Source of the DNA: Notamacropus eugenii
Taxonomy: Eukaryota; Chordata; Mammalia; Diprotodontia; Macropodidae
Direction of reading: 5' to 3'
Assembly (NCBI RefSeq): GCF_028372415.1
Contig: NC_092875.1
Location: 147,716,856 to 147,780,855, forward strand
Length of the DNA stretch: 64,000 bases
Below are positions 45,025 through 55,239 of this stretch, in pieces. Numbering within the stretch: position 1 is the first letter of the stretch; every line of letters begins with the position of its first letter. The notes under the pieces were generated by a model. The model made no database searches. It was given only the letters and a program-made list of their open reading frames with translations, and was not told the DNA's origin. Both the position numbers and the translations under genes were made by a program.

Positions 45025-45160
45025 AGCCATGAATGAATGAAGCATTTACTAAGTGCTTACTGTATGCAAAGCATTGGTATAGATGGTGGGGTGGCCCATG
45101 GAACACACAGAAAAACAAGGCAGTCTCTAAGCTCACATTTTAATAGGAAAGACAACATAT
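45025..45160 (-). repeat. L2 LINE 3' end, antisense
   Basis: 'gaatgaatgaagcatttact', 'aagtgcttactgtatgcaaa', 'aaaaacaaggcagtctctaa', 'gctcacattttaataggaaa'. Confidence 0.75.
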
Positions 45161-45164
45161 GTGG

Positions 45165-45540
45165 AAGGTCAATCCCATATAATAAAAATCACTTGCCATT
45201 ACATGGAAAAGCCAAGTTTGCATTTGGGTTAAGTTACTTTATGACTATGTTTATTCTTGTTCTTGAAGCTTTTAGAGGCTTGAAGCTTCTTGCATGGCTC
45301 TGTTTCCATTCCCAAATTTGAGAAAATCATTTCCTCTGTGATGGTTCATGACGTCTCTTCCCATGTCCCTTGATCATTTTTCTTGGTGTCAGTAGTAGGT
45401 GATTAAGGTCTACACACAGACCAAAACATGATTGAGATTTACTATGCTTGCAGGAACAGAGTAAGCTGCAGTATTATGAAGAATTATTTCTACTTCTCAA
45501 ACATTCCCCAATCCTTTGGTTCTATTTTTTCTTACCTTTT
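45165..45540. other. No recognised feature
   Basis: Unclassified sequence, no frame or repeat recognised. Confidence 0.3.
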
Positions 45541-45544
45541 TAAA

Positions 45545-45800
45545 ATTTAATTTTTTATTATGAACTTAAACACCAAAAAACAAACAAAAAAACCCACATA
45601 CACTGTTTCCATACACAAAAGATAATTCTGTTTAAAACCTCAAATCTCCTTTTCATACCTCTTGCTCTTTTTTTTTTAAGTATGCAATAAATTCGACACA
45701 TGACTTTTGTAACTGTCCAACTTTTCTGTGCCTCCTTTTGAACTTCCCTTTGCCGTTATCTTCTGTGCATTTTAAAAACACTTTAATAGTCCTCCTTGGT
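45545..45800. repeat. Unclassified A/T-rich dispersed repeat
   Basis: 'attatgaacttaaacacc' at the left and 'aaacctcaaatctccttttc', 'aactgtccaacttttctgtg' further on. The opening resembles 11880-11990. I believe this is a marsupial interspersed repeat, but I cannot name the family. Confidence 0.35.
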
Positions 45801-45804
45801 TAGG

Positions 45805-46420
45805 AGGGGGGTATATCATTTCAAAAATCAGAAATAATTACTAGAATAAGGATCTCAGGGAAAATATTCCTTACTCATATTTCTATATTTTCTTCCATTA
45901 AATGAAAAAAATTAGGTAATAAGCCTTAGATACACAAATATATACTTTTTTAAAAAGATGCCATCCACTTGATAGAAGTCAGGTGAATCATGACAGGAAG
46001 TACAGGGTTAATCCATCAGTCACCTAGCCAAGATTAAAATCTTAGGTTACCAAGAACTGCTAGTTCAAAATCAACAGTGTCAACAACTGACCAGACTAAT
46101 AAATTGTGTTCTCTTGGGGAACCAACTTATCAGAATCTAGGAAGAGTTACCAATAGAAGTGAAGAGCAGGTTGAAGGCTGCATATTCAGAAGTGAAGACT
46201 AAATTGAAGGGGATAGATGAAAAGGAGAAAATCAGAACTGAAGAAATCTGGGTCAAAACCATACATAAGCTAGGTGCTAAATCATGAAATTAGGTCACTG
46301 TTAAAACAAGTTTTCAAGCAGTAAGTGGAAGCAATCAGCAGCCTCCTTTTGATGGGATACATTATGGTGGCAGTCACACCTCACCTGATACCTTAAAGGG
46401 GCTGTAGTGTGATATGTTTA
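45805..46420. other. No recognised feature
   Basis: Unclassified AT-rich sequence. Confidence 0.3.
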
Positions 46421-46423
46421 GCT

Positions 46424-46587
46424 CAGGGGTGAGGACCTTCTAGGTCCTTGGGTGCAGCCTTTTGACTGAGTCCAAATTTTACAGAACAAATCCTTTTATT
46501 AAGTGGATTTGTTTTGTGAAGTTTGGATTCAGTCAAAGGACCTGGAAGGCCACATGTGGCCTTGAAGCCACATGTTCCCTATCCCTG
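46424..46587. mobile_element. Foldback (long inverted repeat) hAT-type element
   Basis: A 164-bp palindromic element. The left arm starts 'caggggtgagga' and runs through 'tgactgagtccaaatttt' and 'acagaacaaatcc'. The right arm is its imperfect reverse complement ('ggatttgttttgtgaagttt', 'ggattcagtcaaagg', 'cacatgttccctatccctg'). The arms meet around an 11-base loop. The left arm has lost a short segment present in the right. Flanking octamers 'gtttagct' and 'gtctaatc' are half-matching and resemble a decayed TCTAGA-type target. No coding capacity. Confidence 0.78.
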
Positions 46588-46589
46588 GT

Positions 46590-47362
46590 CTAATCCCTAG
46601 CAATACCCATTGACTCCCTGATGCAAAAGTGAAAACAAATGAATAATTGGTTGGGGACTAGGATCAGAAAGTTAATTTATGAGTACTATATCCCTAACCT
46701 AGATCTAAAGGTCCCAGGAGCAGGCAAGGATTTCCATTTTCTTGGTGTATCATCTTTTTTGTGATTACCTGTAGAACATAGTATGTAACAAGTGACCGAT
46801 AAATGTTGTTAACTGACCGAGTATTGGGTAAGTGAGAAATTAGACAGAAATATAATCAATCATTCTGCCAGGCCCCTGGCTCTTACTCGTCAGCACTTGC
46901 CCTTGATCGCTGAAATGGCCCCAGGGACTTGGATAATCTTGGAAGAAGATCCATTTACATTGACTGTATTTTTTTCCTAAAATATCTGAAAGGCAAATAT
47001 AGGGAAGATTTGCTGATCAGTAGCTGATTACAAGCACAGTTACCTGCTAACCCTGCAGGATTCAGTCACTATGACAGCTGAAAAAAAATCCATCCTCCAA
47101 AATAGGAGATTCAACAGACATATAAATAAAATGCTGCAGAAAATAATATTGCTCATCTTAAAAGAAAGGAAATGACTGGTCAATGATGAAATAATTTCTG
47201 AATCAACTGTCTGTGTACAGTCAGACCACTGAATTGTTAGAACAAAAGTAAAAATCTGTACCAAATTAGGGCAGCACCTTTTTGGTCTATCCTTCCTTTC
47301 TCTGCTGCTCTGTTTGGGTCCTGTGAGAGATGACTAACCCAGGTTCAGGGAGGGAAGGAAGG
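46590..47362. other. Mostly unclassified; possible L2 terminus
   Basis: 46735-46825 has a faint L2 3' terminus ('acatagtatgtaacaagtga', 'ccgataaatgttgttaactg'). The rest is unclassified. Confidence 0.35.
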
Positions 47363-47365
47363 ACC

Positions 47366-47465
47366 GAGGGAGGAAGGGAAGGAGGGAGGGAGGGAAGGAG
47401 AGAGGGAGGAAGGAGGGAGGAAGGGAAGGAGGAAGAAAGAAAGAAAGAAAGAGAGAAAGAAAGAA
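47366..47465 (+). repeat. Uninterrupted 100-nt polypurine tract
   Basis: Every base from 47366 to 47465 is A or G, built from GGAA, GGGA and GAAA units, with a gradient from G-rich (left) to A-rich (right). It produces an Arg/Glu/Gly-rich plus frame and a Ser/Leu/Pro-rich minus frame, both artefacts. Confidence 0.97.
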
Positions 47466-47716
47466 TAGTATTTATTAAGCATCTACTATGGGCCAGACAA
47501 TGTGTTAAACACTTCACAAATATTATTTCATTTGATCTTCACAACTCTGGGAGGTAGATGCTATTATGATCCCCATTTTACAGTTGAGGAAACTGAGACA
47601 GAGATTAAGTGACTTGCCCAGGATGACAAAGCTATGAATGTCTGAGGATAGATTTGAGCTCAGGTCCCTCATGACTCCAAGCCCAGTTAGGCCTATTCAT
47701 TGTGACCACTTAGCTG
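47466..47716 (-). repeat. MIR-family CORE-SINE, antisense, full length
   Basis: 'agtatttattaagcatctac', 'tttgatcttcacaactctgg', 'cccattttacagttgaggaa', 'aagtgacttgcccaggatga', 'gagctcaggtccctcatgac', 'gaccacttagctgcca'. The adjacent purine tract sits at its tail end, as expected if it grew from the tail. Confidence 0.85.
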
Positions 47717-47729
47717 CCACAGCATTGAT

Positions 47730-47918
47730 GGTCTATTCCTACTAAATTTGGGGTCAGAGGACCTGAGCTGGAATCCAAGTTCTGAGACATACTGACTGTG
47801 TGGCCTTGAGGAAGTCATTAAACTTCTCCACAACTCAATTTCTTCATCATTCAACTGACAGTTTGACGAGTTAAACTCAGGAGGTCTCTTCCAGCCACAG
47901 GATGTAATTCTATGAATA
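47730..47918 (+). repeat. MIR/Ther-type SINE
   Basis: 'ttggggtcagaggacctgag', 'gactgtgtggccttgaggaa', 'ctcaatttcttcatcattca', 'ggtctcttccagccacagga', 'gtaattctatgaa'. Confidence 0.75.
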
Positions 47919-48099
47919 AAGGTATAAAGTCCTCCCTGCCCCCACTGAAGAGAACTTTGTTCTGGCTGTGTTAGATAAGGTCTTTGATAAGGTGTGAACT
48001 GGCTTTGCCCTAGAATGCCATATTTCATGCAGTATTCATGATGAGGGATGCCAGATGATTGGTGATTCATAGCTGATTCTTACTCTTGGCACTTGACTT

Positions 48100-48905
48100 T
48101 AATGATTCTTTTTTAAAATATATGTTTTCCCCCAATTACATGCTAAAACTTTTTTTTTTTTAACATTTGTGGGGTTTTTTTTTAAGTTTTGAAATCCAAA
48201 TTCTACCCTTTCCTCTATCCCTCCCACTTTCCCCTTCCTAAGATGGGAACCAGATATTGGTTACACATGTGCCATTATGTAAAACATTTCCATACTGGTC
48301 ATTTTGTATAGGAAGACTCAAATAAAAAAAAAGAATGAATGAAAGAGTGGAAATGGCATGTTTCAGTCTGTACTTAAACAATATCAGTTCTTTCTCTGGA
48401 GGGGGATAGCATGCTTCATCATGAGTCCTTTGGGCTCGTCTTGGATCTTTGTATTGCTAAGAACTGCTATCACTCACAGTTCTTCATCATACAATATTGC
48501 TATTACTGTGTATGATGTTCTCCTGGTTCTGTTCCCTTCCATTTGCATCAGTTCATGTAAGTCTTTCCAGTGTTTCCAGGTACAGGAATAATAATATTCC
48601 TATACCACAGCTTGTTTAGCCATTCGCCAATTGATGGGTATCCCTTCAATTTCCAACTCTTAGCCACCACAAAAATATAATATATGCTCTCTCTCCAAAT
48701 AAACACACACACACACACGCTATAAATATTTTTGTACAAGTGGACCCTTTCCTCTTTTCTTATGTGTTTGGAATGTAGACCTAGTAGTAGTATTGCTGAA
48801 TCAAAGGGTATGTACAGTTTTATAGATCTTTGGGCATAGTTCCAAATTGCTCTCCAGAATGAATGGTTGGATCAGTTCACATCTCCATCAACAGTGCATT
48901 AGTGG
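48100..48905 (-). repeat. L1 LINE 3' region, antisense, well preserved
   Basis: Complete order of an antisense L1 end: T runs, 'ccctcccactttccccttcc', 'gtgccattatgtaaaacatt', 'ctcctggttctgttcccttc', 'catttgcatcagttcatgta', 'agccattcgccaattgatgg', 'gggtatgtacagttttatag', 'ccaaattgctctccagaatg', 'ctccatcaacagtgcattag'. The 77-codon plus and 63-codon minus frames inside are fragments. A (CA)n run is at 48700-48718. Confidence 0.88.
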
Positions 48906-48909
48906 AGAC

Positions 48910-49305
48910 TTGACCTTTAAAAAGAGACTGGAAACTAGAGATGGAGAACAAGAGGTAGGAGCAGAGGGGGAGAAAGAAGAGAGAGTACTCATGAACTCAG
49001 AATCTGTTGCCAAAAGGGAGGTCGGCACATCCACCTGCTCCCTTACCCTGTCCCCAGGGAACCACATGGCTCCAGGAATGACAGTGAATGGAGGAAGCAA
49101 CAGGGGAGTTCTCGGGCCAAACTGAGAGTCACAGTAATTCAAGCCAGTAATAAATAGCAGTGATAACGGTGGAGTAGCTCTTGGATTGGCAGGGAACATT
49201 CTGGGCCAAGCCTTTTTTTAAATGTCATGTCTTCCCTGCCTGCAAAGACAGGTGAATGAATTAACCATGAATCATTAATCAATTTGCCAAAGCAGTCCAC
49301 TACCA
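48910..49305. other. No recognised feature
   Basis: Unclassified. Opposing frames at 48847-49125 (92 codons) and 48888-49199 (103 codons) overlap almost completely and cannot both be real; neither shows a domain. Confidence 0.35.
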
Positions 49306-49309
49306 CACT

Positions 49310-49920
49310 CACTTGGCCACTACCATAATTCAAACCCTCCTCATCTCTTACCTAGACTATTGCAATAGCCTCCTAACTGGTCTAAGGAGATAACATACAT
49401 TAAACTTTAAACTTTAAAGGCTATTTAAACATCAGCTAGAATGATATTTATTATTATTGTTACCTACTTCTAGTCTCTCCCTTCTCAATCCATTTCATCT
49501 CATCTCCAGTGAGAAATAACATGGCATGGTGGATAGAGTACAAGGGTTGGAGTCAAGAAGTCCTAGATTCAAATCCTGTTTCAAACACTGAATTTTCTGA
49601 ATTTCACTTTTCTCATCTGTAAAACAAGGGAACTGAACTTGATGATCTCTAGGGACCCTTCTGACTCTGATCTATGATTCTATAATCCTTCTCACAGCTG
49701 CCAAAATTATCTTCCTAAGGCACAGGTTTCACCATGTTACTCCTCTACTCAAAAGCCTCGAATGACTCCCTTGTTCCTCAAGGACAAAACATGAGTTCCT
49801 CAACCTGGTACTGAAAGCCCTCCATAATCTGGCTCCAAACTCTCTTTCTAGCCTCATTCTCAGGTTTTGCATAGTCTCTGTTCCAGTCAAAAAAGGACCA
49901 CTGGACATTCTTCCAATTCC
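49310..49920 (+). repeat. L2 LINE, 3' region, split by a SINE
   Basis: 'aaccctcctcatctcttacc', 'tagactattgcaatagcctc', 'ctaactggtct' on the left; after the SINE 'aaattatcttcctaaggcac', 'aggtttcaccatgttactcc', 'actcaaaagcctcgaatgac', 'aagccctccataatctggct'. This is the segment that ends the RT. Confidence 0.8.
49523..49685 (+). repeat. MIR/Ther-type SINE inside L2
   Basis: 'catggcatggtggatagagt', 'gttggagtcaagaagtccta', 'cacttttctcatctgtaaaa', 'ttgatgatctctagggaccc', 'atctatgattctataatcc'. It breaks the L2, so it inserted later. Confidence 0.8.
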
Positions 49921-50052
49921 ATTTCTCTCCCCCCCAACAATGTATTTTAACACATTTTTATTGATGCCTTTTGTTTTGTCATCACCTAGATTTTCTCCTG
50001 GTCCTCATTTCCTCCCCACGCCCAGAGAGCTGTCTCTTAGAGCAAAGAATTC

Positions 50053-50232
50053 GTTGTTCTTCTTCAGTCATTTCAGTTGTGTCTAGCTCTTCATGATCCC
50101 ATTGGAGGTTTTTTGACAAAGATACTGGAGAGGTTTGCTGTTTCCTTTTCCAACGCATTTTACAGCTGAAGAAACTGAGGCAAACAGGGTTAAGTGACTT
50201 CCCCAGAGTCACACAGCTAGTGTCACATAGCT
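50053..50232 (-). repeat. Mar1-type SINE with RTE-like tail, antisense
   Basis: 'gttgttcttcttcagtcatt', 'gtctagctcttcatgatccc', 'gacaaagatactggagaggt', 'tgaagaaactgaggcaaaca', 'gggttaagtgacttccccag', 'agtcacacagctagtgtcac'. The tRNA-like head is missing. Confidence 0.82.
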
Positions 50233-50234
50233 AG

Positions 50235-51295
50235 GGGCCTTTGTTTCCTAAAAGCATAAATTTAATCATGCCCTTCTAACCTCCATATCAAACAACCATA
50301 GTATGCAACTGTTGGCAGGCAGTAACATTCATGGGCAAAATGGAAGTTGGTTCTAATTCGGCTTCTACATTTACTAGTCCCAGGATATCAGGCAAGTTAT
50401 TTAGCTGCTTTAGGCCTTCTTTTTATCTTTTCAAACCAAAACTTTAGAGACCATGCCCAGGGAGCAGAGAAGCCACTTAACTCTGAACTCCCAAAGTACA
50501 CCCAGCTTTGTTCTCCAACTACAATTTAAAGATATAAATGGAGGACAATTAAGGTTGCTCTCATATTTTCTCTGAAACCAGGCTTTTAGAAATGTCATTG
50601 AAATGGCAAAGAGAAAGTACAAAAGAAAACAGGAATCTTTGGATTTAAATCTCTTCCCTTTTGGATGGAAGGGGAGAAGGGATGAGAAAGTAGAAAGGTG
50701 AAAAATAGGCAAGTTCATCCATCTTAGAAGTGTTTCTTCATGGTCTGAGCCCAGATGACACAGGGCAAGCCTCTAGGATCATAAGCAATCCCTATCTTTC
50801 TAGTCATCATTGTTAACCTCCCATCAACTCCTCAGGTGTTGGGGAAGGAAGATGCACAACTGTGTTCCCCCTGAAGTGCCTCACTGCACTCTATCCTACT
50901 CAAGCTTCCCACTCGGTTGCATAATCCCACACAATCCAGTACAAATTGCACAATACTTCTTTCTCCCCCCAGGCTGATAAGAAACTTCTCTATAAGCCAA
51001 TAGACTCTAAGTCTCAGGAGTCTATGTGCTAGGCCTGGGAGCCTTGTTTTGCCACAGAGTTATCTCCAAAGGGCATTATAATCTATATTCATTCATTTTT
51101 ATTCTTTGTTAAAGAAATTGGGGGGGAGGGGAGGAGAAAGACACTTTGGGAAATGAAGCTGCTACAACCCCCCCCCCCAAAGTATCAATAAAAATTAGTT
51201 TATAACATATTTTTAAAGAGTATGATTGATATCAATAAGTGATGTATAACCGGAAATAGTATCTGATGCAATCATTCACCTTTTAGTATTACCAT
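50235..51295. other. No recognised feature
   Basis: Over 1 kb without a recognised repeat except a C run and G run near 51120-51180. Short overlapping frames (60 and 95 codons) are on opposite strands and unconvincing. Confidence 0.35.
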
Positions 51296-51299
51296 CTCA

Positions 51300-51600
51300 T
51301 ACGTTTTAAGCTGGAGGGGACTTCAGAGGTAATCAAGTTTAACCCTATTTTTACAGATGAGGAAACTGAAGTCTAGAAAAGTTAACTGCTGGGGCAGGTA
51401 AGTGGTGCAAGGGATGAAACACCATCCTGGAGTCAGGAGGATCTGAGTTCAAATCCAACCTCAGACACTTGACACTTACTAGCTGTGTGACTCTGGGCAA
51501 GTCACTTAACCCCAATTGCTTCCCAAAAAGAAAAAAAAGGTAAGTGCTTTGTCCCAGGTCATATAGACGGAAAGGATAGGGGATGGGGAGGGGGGCAGCG
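51300..51600 (-). repeat. MIR/Ther-type SINE, antisense, split by a younger SINE
   Basis: Left part 'ggacttcagaggtaatcaag', 'tttttacagatgaggaaact', 'gaagtctagaaaagttaact'; right part from 51538 'ggtaagtgctttgtcccagg' and 'tcatatagacgg'. The break is the Mar1-type SINE. Confidence 0.75.
51391..51537 (+). repeat. Mar1-type SINE, young, with TSD
   Basis: 'ggggcaggtaagtggtgcaa', 'ctggagtcaggaggatctga', 'gttcaaatccaacctcagac', 'cttactagctgtgtgactct', 'gggcaagtcacttaacccca', then an A-rich tail. Little diverged. Flanks 'agttaactgct' (51380-51390) and 'aggtaagtgct' (51538-51548) match at 9 of 11. Confidence 0.85.
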
Positions 51601-51604
51601 AGGA

Positions 51605-51895
51605 ACATAAATTTCCTGACTCTGAGTCAGAACTCTTTCCTACATGATATGTTGCCTCCCCTAAACATTTATCGGAATTAAAGTATTATTAAAATTTTGA
51701 TACACTTCATATCAGGATCAATAGCCATAAATTGGGATCAGATATTGGAGATTACTATAATTACAATAATACTAAATTGGTATTTCTTTTTTATTAGAGA
51801 TTTGATATTAAAACTAGGTGTGTAGACATTTGTTCCACCATAGTATCACAGATTGAGAGTTAAAAAAACCAACTTAAACATCATCTAACCTAAGA
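51605..51895. other. No recognised feature
   Basis: AT-rich, unclassified. Confidence 0.3.
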
Positions 51896-51900
51896 TCTCA

Positions 51901-52180
51901 TTTGTTGTTGTTGTTATTCAGTCATTTCTGTCATATCTGACTCTGTGACCCCATGTGGGATCTTCCTGACAAAGATACTGCAGTGCTGGAGTGGTTTGTC
52001 ATTTCCTTCTCCAGCTTATTTTATAGCTGAGTAAACTGAGACCTGTGGCAGCTAGATGATTCATCCAAAGTCACATAGGGAAGCCTTTCTTCAATTGTGT
52101 ACAGCGAAACTGGGCTTTTCACCTGAAGTCCTCGGACTCCAGATCAAGAAATCTTTCAATTGTACCATGCTCTCTCCCAG
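51901..52180 (-). repeat. Mar1-type SINE with RTE-like tail, antisense
   Basis: 'ttgttgttgttattcagtca', 'tctgactctgtgaccccatg', 'tgacaaagatactgcagtgc', 'ggagtggtttgtcatttcct', 'gctgagtaaactgagacctg', then a diverged remainder to the head near 52180. Confidence 0.82.
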
Positions 52181-52184
52181 ATTT

Positions 52185-53715
52185 TTAGTTATTTTCAGTC
52201 TTGTTCCATTTGGTGCTGTCCAAGATTCCAATCCTGAATCCTAGCAGGGTAACCTTGTACTTTTTGCTTCTCCTGGACTCAATTTCTTGGGTATCCTGGA
52301 GCTTCTGACCTACCTCCTGATTCTGACTTTGTACTTTTGATGTATTATGCCTAGAGTTCTCCCTATCAGCCAAGTAACTGGATGTTCCTGCCAATGATGA
52401 TGAAATTGGCTCTGCTCCCGTGATTCTACGTCTTCTGGATACCTAGGACAATTGTGCCCATAGTGGAGAAGCCCAGAGGGAACTATGAGCTTCCTACTTG
52501 GAACATATGTTCTTAACTTCAATCTGTGATTAGTCATGCCTCAGTGTGGCACTACCCTGGACTCAGGGCCCTGGGCAACCCATCTTGTAAAGAAACTTTA
52601 TCAATGAGTATTTAATCAAGTTATCTTCTATTGTGACAGATTTTGGAACAAGTTTGAGCCAAGGGCTGAGACTGACTTTTTCTTAGAGTCTAAATTTTAA
52701 ACATTTTGGCTTCTTTATCTCTTCAAACATGCTGGTTTTTGTCTAATTGGATACAATGGGCATTAGTACAAAAATATTTATAGAAAAAAATAAATGAACA
52801 TTATAAATGAGCATCAATAATCTTGTATATACTTCACCACGTGTGAGTGATAATCAATGTGTATCATCCATTATTGAGTGGATTGGTTCTAGATGAATAA
52901 GGAGAAAACTTTTTGGTAATACATTATGGTTCAATTTTGACCCATCACCATTTCATCTGCTGATTGTACACAGCATATATGGCTGACCCAAAAATTGAAG
53001 TGAATGGTTCTTTAGTGTTTCTTGTCCAGCATTAAGACTTCTCTCCACAAAATCCCTTAGACTCCTTTGTACAAACCTGGGGTTCCATTGAACACAAGTG
53101 GAAAAAGAATGATTTAACGAGATGACTTCAAGTCATTATTCCTTTTTGCACTGACGCTTGGGAGGCTTCTCCCTGTTTTTGTCCTCAGATAAATTTAAGG
53201 ACATAACTGTGATACTGCCAGTTTCTAGTCAACGAACAGGAGGCTTTGATTCTCCTAGCAGAATTGCTGTCCTTAAAATTCCCTGCTTTTCAAGGTCTGA
53301 GAAAATTCAAATGCCATGACCTTCAGAGCTTGGTAAGACTTTTTGTCTGTGGTTTGGACCCTGGCCAATAAACACATTATTACTGTGATATGTAGTACAG
53401 CGATAATTTACAGCTTGCCCACAACTAATCCAGCAATAACTACATTACGTAAAGTTTAAAAATTAGATAAACAACCTTGTGCATATAAATGAGATAAAAG
53501 CCCAAGGAAAAGAAGTGCAAATTGTTCTTTATGGTGTAATGTTTCAGAACACAAGTCTACAATTATACAGTTTATTGAGAAGCCAGTGAGTGAAGATAGG
53601 GAAAGGTAATTAAGGGACTTATTAACAGAAAAATCGTCATGGAAAGAATATGGAAAGAAATAATTAGGGAAAAGGGTTTCCTTCACTCCCAGAAACTGGG
53701 AGAGAAGGAAGGCTT
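52185..53715. other. Repeat-poor stretch
   Basis: About 1.5 kb with no repeat I recognise. The short frames (69, 75 and 76 codons, all minus) lack domains. Together with 37275-38320 this is the best candidate for single-copy sequence. Confidence 0.4.
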
Positions 53716-53719
53716 TGAA

Positions 53720-53782
53720 TTAATCAATCAGCATTTATTAAGTACTTACTAAATGCCAGGAACAGGGAAATGCTAGTTTGTG
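53720..53782 (-). repeat. L2 LINE terminus, antisense
   Basis: 'aatcagcatttattaagtac', 'ttactaaatgccagg', then 'aacagggaaatgctag', a variant wording also present at 27815-27836. Confidence 0.65.
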
Positions 53783-53784
53783 TC

Positions 53785-54318
53785 TTTGTTCCATGTGGTA
53801 GGTGGCAGCCCTAGAAAAATTATTTTTAAAAAACAGTAGCCCAAATTCAAGGCATTACTGTGAATACTGAGATTAGAGGAGAATGAATTTGGAAGATTTG
53901 GAAGCACAAAATGTAGAATCAAGGTCTTTAAACACGAAGTGAATTCCTATGATTGGAGGTTGAAAGTCCAGGATGTAGTTCAGAATCAGGAGAGTACCAT
54001 GAAGTGCTATCCTATAAATGGGAATGTGAACTGTTAGATGGGAACTATGGCTCCCAATGAGCTTAACCTATTGACATTAGAGTGATAAGCAAAGATAAAC
54101 AGCTCTTAGATGTTTAGCAGTATCTGACACATAGTAGGTACTATATAGTAGGAACTACATAGTAGGTACTAGATAAATTCTTATTCCCTTCTCCTGCTGG
54201 TCCATGTAAATGAATATGGGGAAAAGGTAGAGAAGCAATCTGCCCTGGGGCCAAATTGATTATCTCTGCTAGCTGACTTGGCCCCATACCTTCCTAAGCA
54301 TGTACCAGTACAGAAGGG
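53785..54318. other. Mostly unclassified
   Basis: 54117-54185 has a doubled 'acatagtaggtact' unit, likely an expanded L2/MIR tail. The rest is unclassified. Confidence 0.35.
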
Positions 54319-54321
54319 GCA

Positions 54322-54557
54322 ATCAAGTAGGGCAGAAGATAGTGCTCTGAGTCTCAAGTCAGGAAGTAATCTTCCAGAGTTCAAATCTGGCCTCAGACAC
54401 TCACCAGCTGTGTAACGCTGCAAGTCACTTTAAATCTTGTTTGCCTCAGTTTCCTTACCTGTAAAATGAGTTGGAAAGGAAATAGCAAACCACTTACAGT
54501 ATCTTCACTAAGAAAACCCCAAATGGGATTAGGAAAAGTCTGAAACAACAACCTAAA
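54322..54557 (+). repeat. Mar1-type SINE with RTE-like tail
   Basis: 'tcaagtagggcagaagatag', 'gagttcaaatctggcctcag', 'accagctgtgtaacgctg', 'gcctcagtttccttacctgt', 'aggaaatagcaaaccactta', 'aagaaaaccccaaatgggat', 'ctgaaacaacaacc'. Full-length copy. Confidence 0.87.
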
Positions 54558-54872
54558 GTGAGTCTTCTTAAGCTATGTTCTTTATCTTTAGGTCCATATA
54601 ATGGAAAGAGCAAAGTCTTTTTCTTTTTTTTAGCACTCCTTTGACCCTCTCTAACTTAAATGATAAGCAAAACCCCAATGATTAACTAAGTTACTAACCT
54701 GACTTTCAGAAAGTCACCATTTCTTAACCATTCATCTTTAATTCACCTGGTCTAGGTCTTATTTCTCAGAGTAATCAGTTTTTTGGGTCATTTATGCTGT
54801 GTCTCTCAAAACAACTTTCTCTCTGGCAATACTGGAGCAACCCCCTCTTTGTGTAAAGGAGGCTTCCCATAG

Positions 54873-55234
54873 CAGTGATGTCAAACTCAAATAGAAACAG
54901 GTGCCATTATACCATATATAAGGATCCGCCCCACCCCACTCAAATATTAACTTAGAAAAACTGTATAACATTATCTGTTATTGTATTTTTAATCTAATTT
55001 ATTAAAAATTTTCCAATTACATTTTCTGAGACAATTGGGATTAAGTGACTTGCCCAGGGTCACACAGCTAGTGTCTAAGGCTAGATTTGAACTCGGATCT
55101 TCCTAACTTCAGGGTCAATGTTCTATCCACTGTGCTACCTAGCTGTCCCCTAATTACATTTTAATTTGGTTCAGGGTGCACTCAGGAGAGATGTGGGCCA
55201 CATGTGGCCCTTGGGCTTCATGTTTGACACTCTG
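54873..55234 (+). mobile_element. Nonautonomous hAT-type element, split by a SINE
   Basis: Left terminal repeat 'cagtgatgtcaaactcaaat', right terminal repeat 'catgtttgacactctg'. Body collinear with 2800-2965 (reverse) and 27839-27957. GC-rich 'gtgggccacatgtggccctt' lies near the right end. Flanks 'cccatag' and 'ctcatgag' could be a decayed 8-bp duplication. Without the SINE the element is about 225 bp. Confidence 0.8.
55026..55151 (-). repeat. Mar1-type SINE inside the hAT element, with TSD
   Basis: 'ctgagacaattgggattaag', 'tgacttgcccagggtcacac', 'agctagtgtctaaggctaga', 'tatccactgtgctacctagc', 'tgtcccct'. The host sequence 'aattacatttt' is duplicated exactly at 55015-55025 and 55152-55162. 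Confidence 0.93.
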
Positions 55235-55239
55235 CTCAT

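Noticed and set aside
47287..47557. Arg/Glu/Gly-rich plus frame and Ser/Leu/Pro-rich minus frame
   Set aside because: Both are readings of the polypurine tract, not RS-domain or proline-rich proteins.
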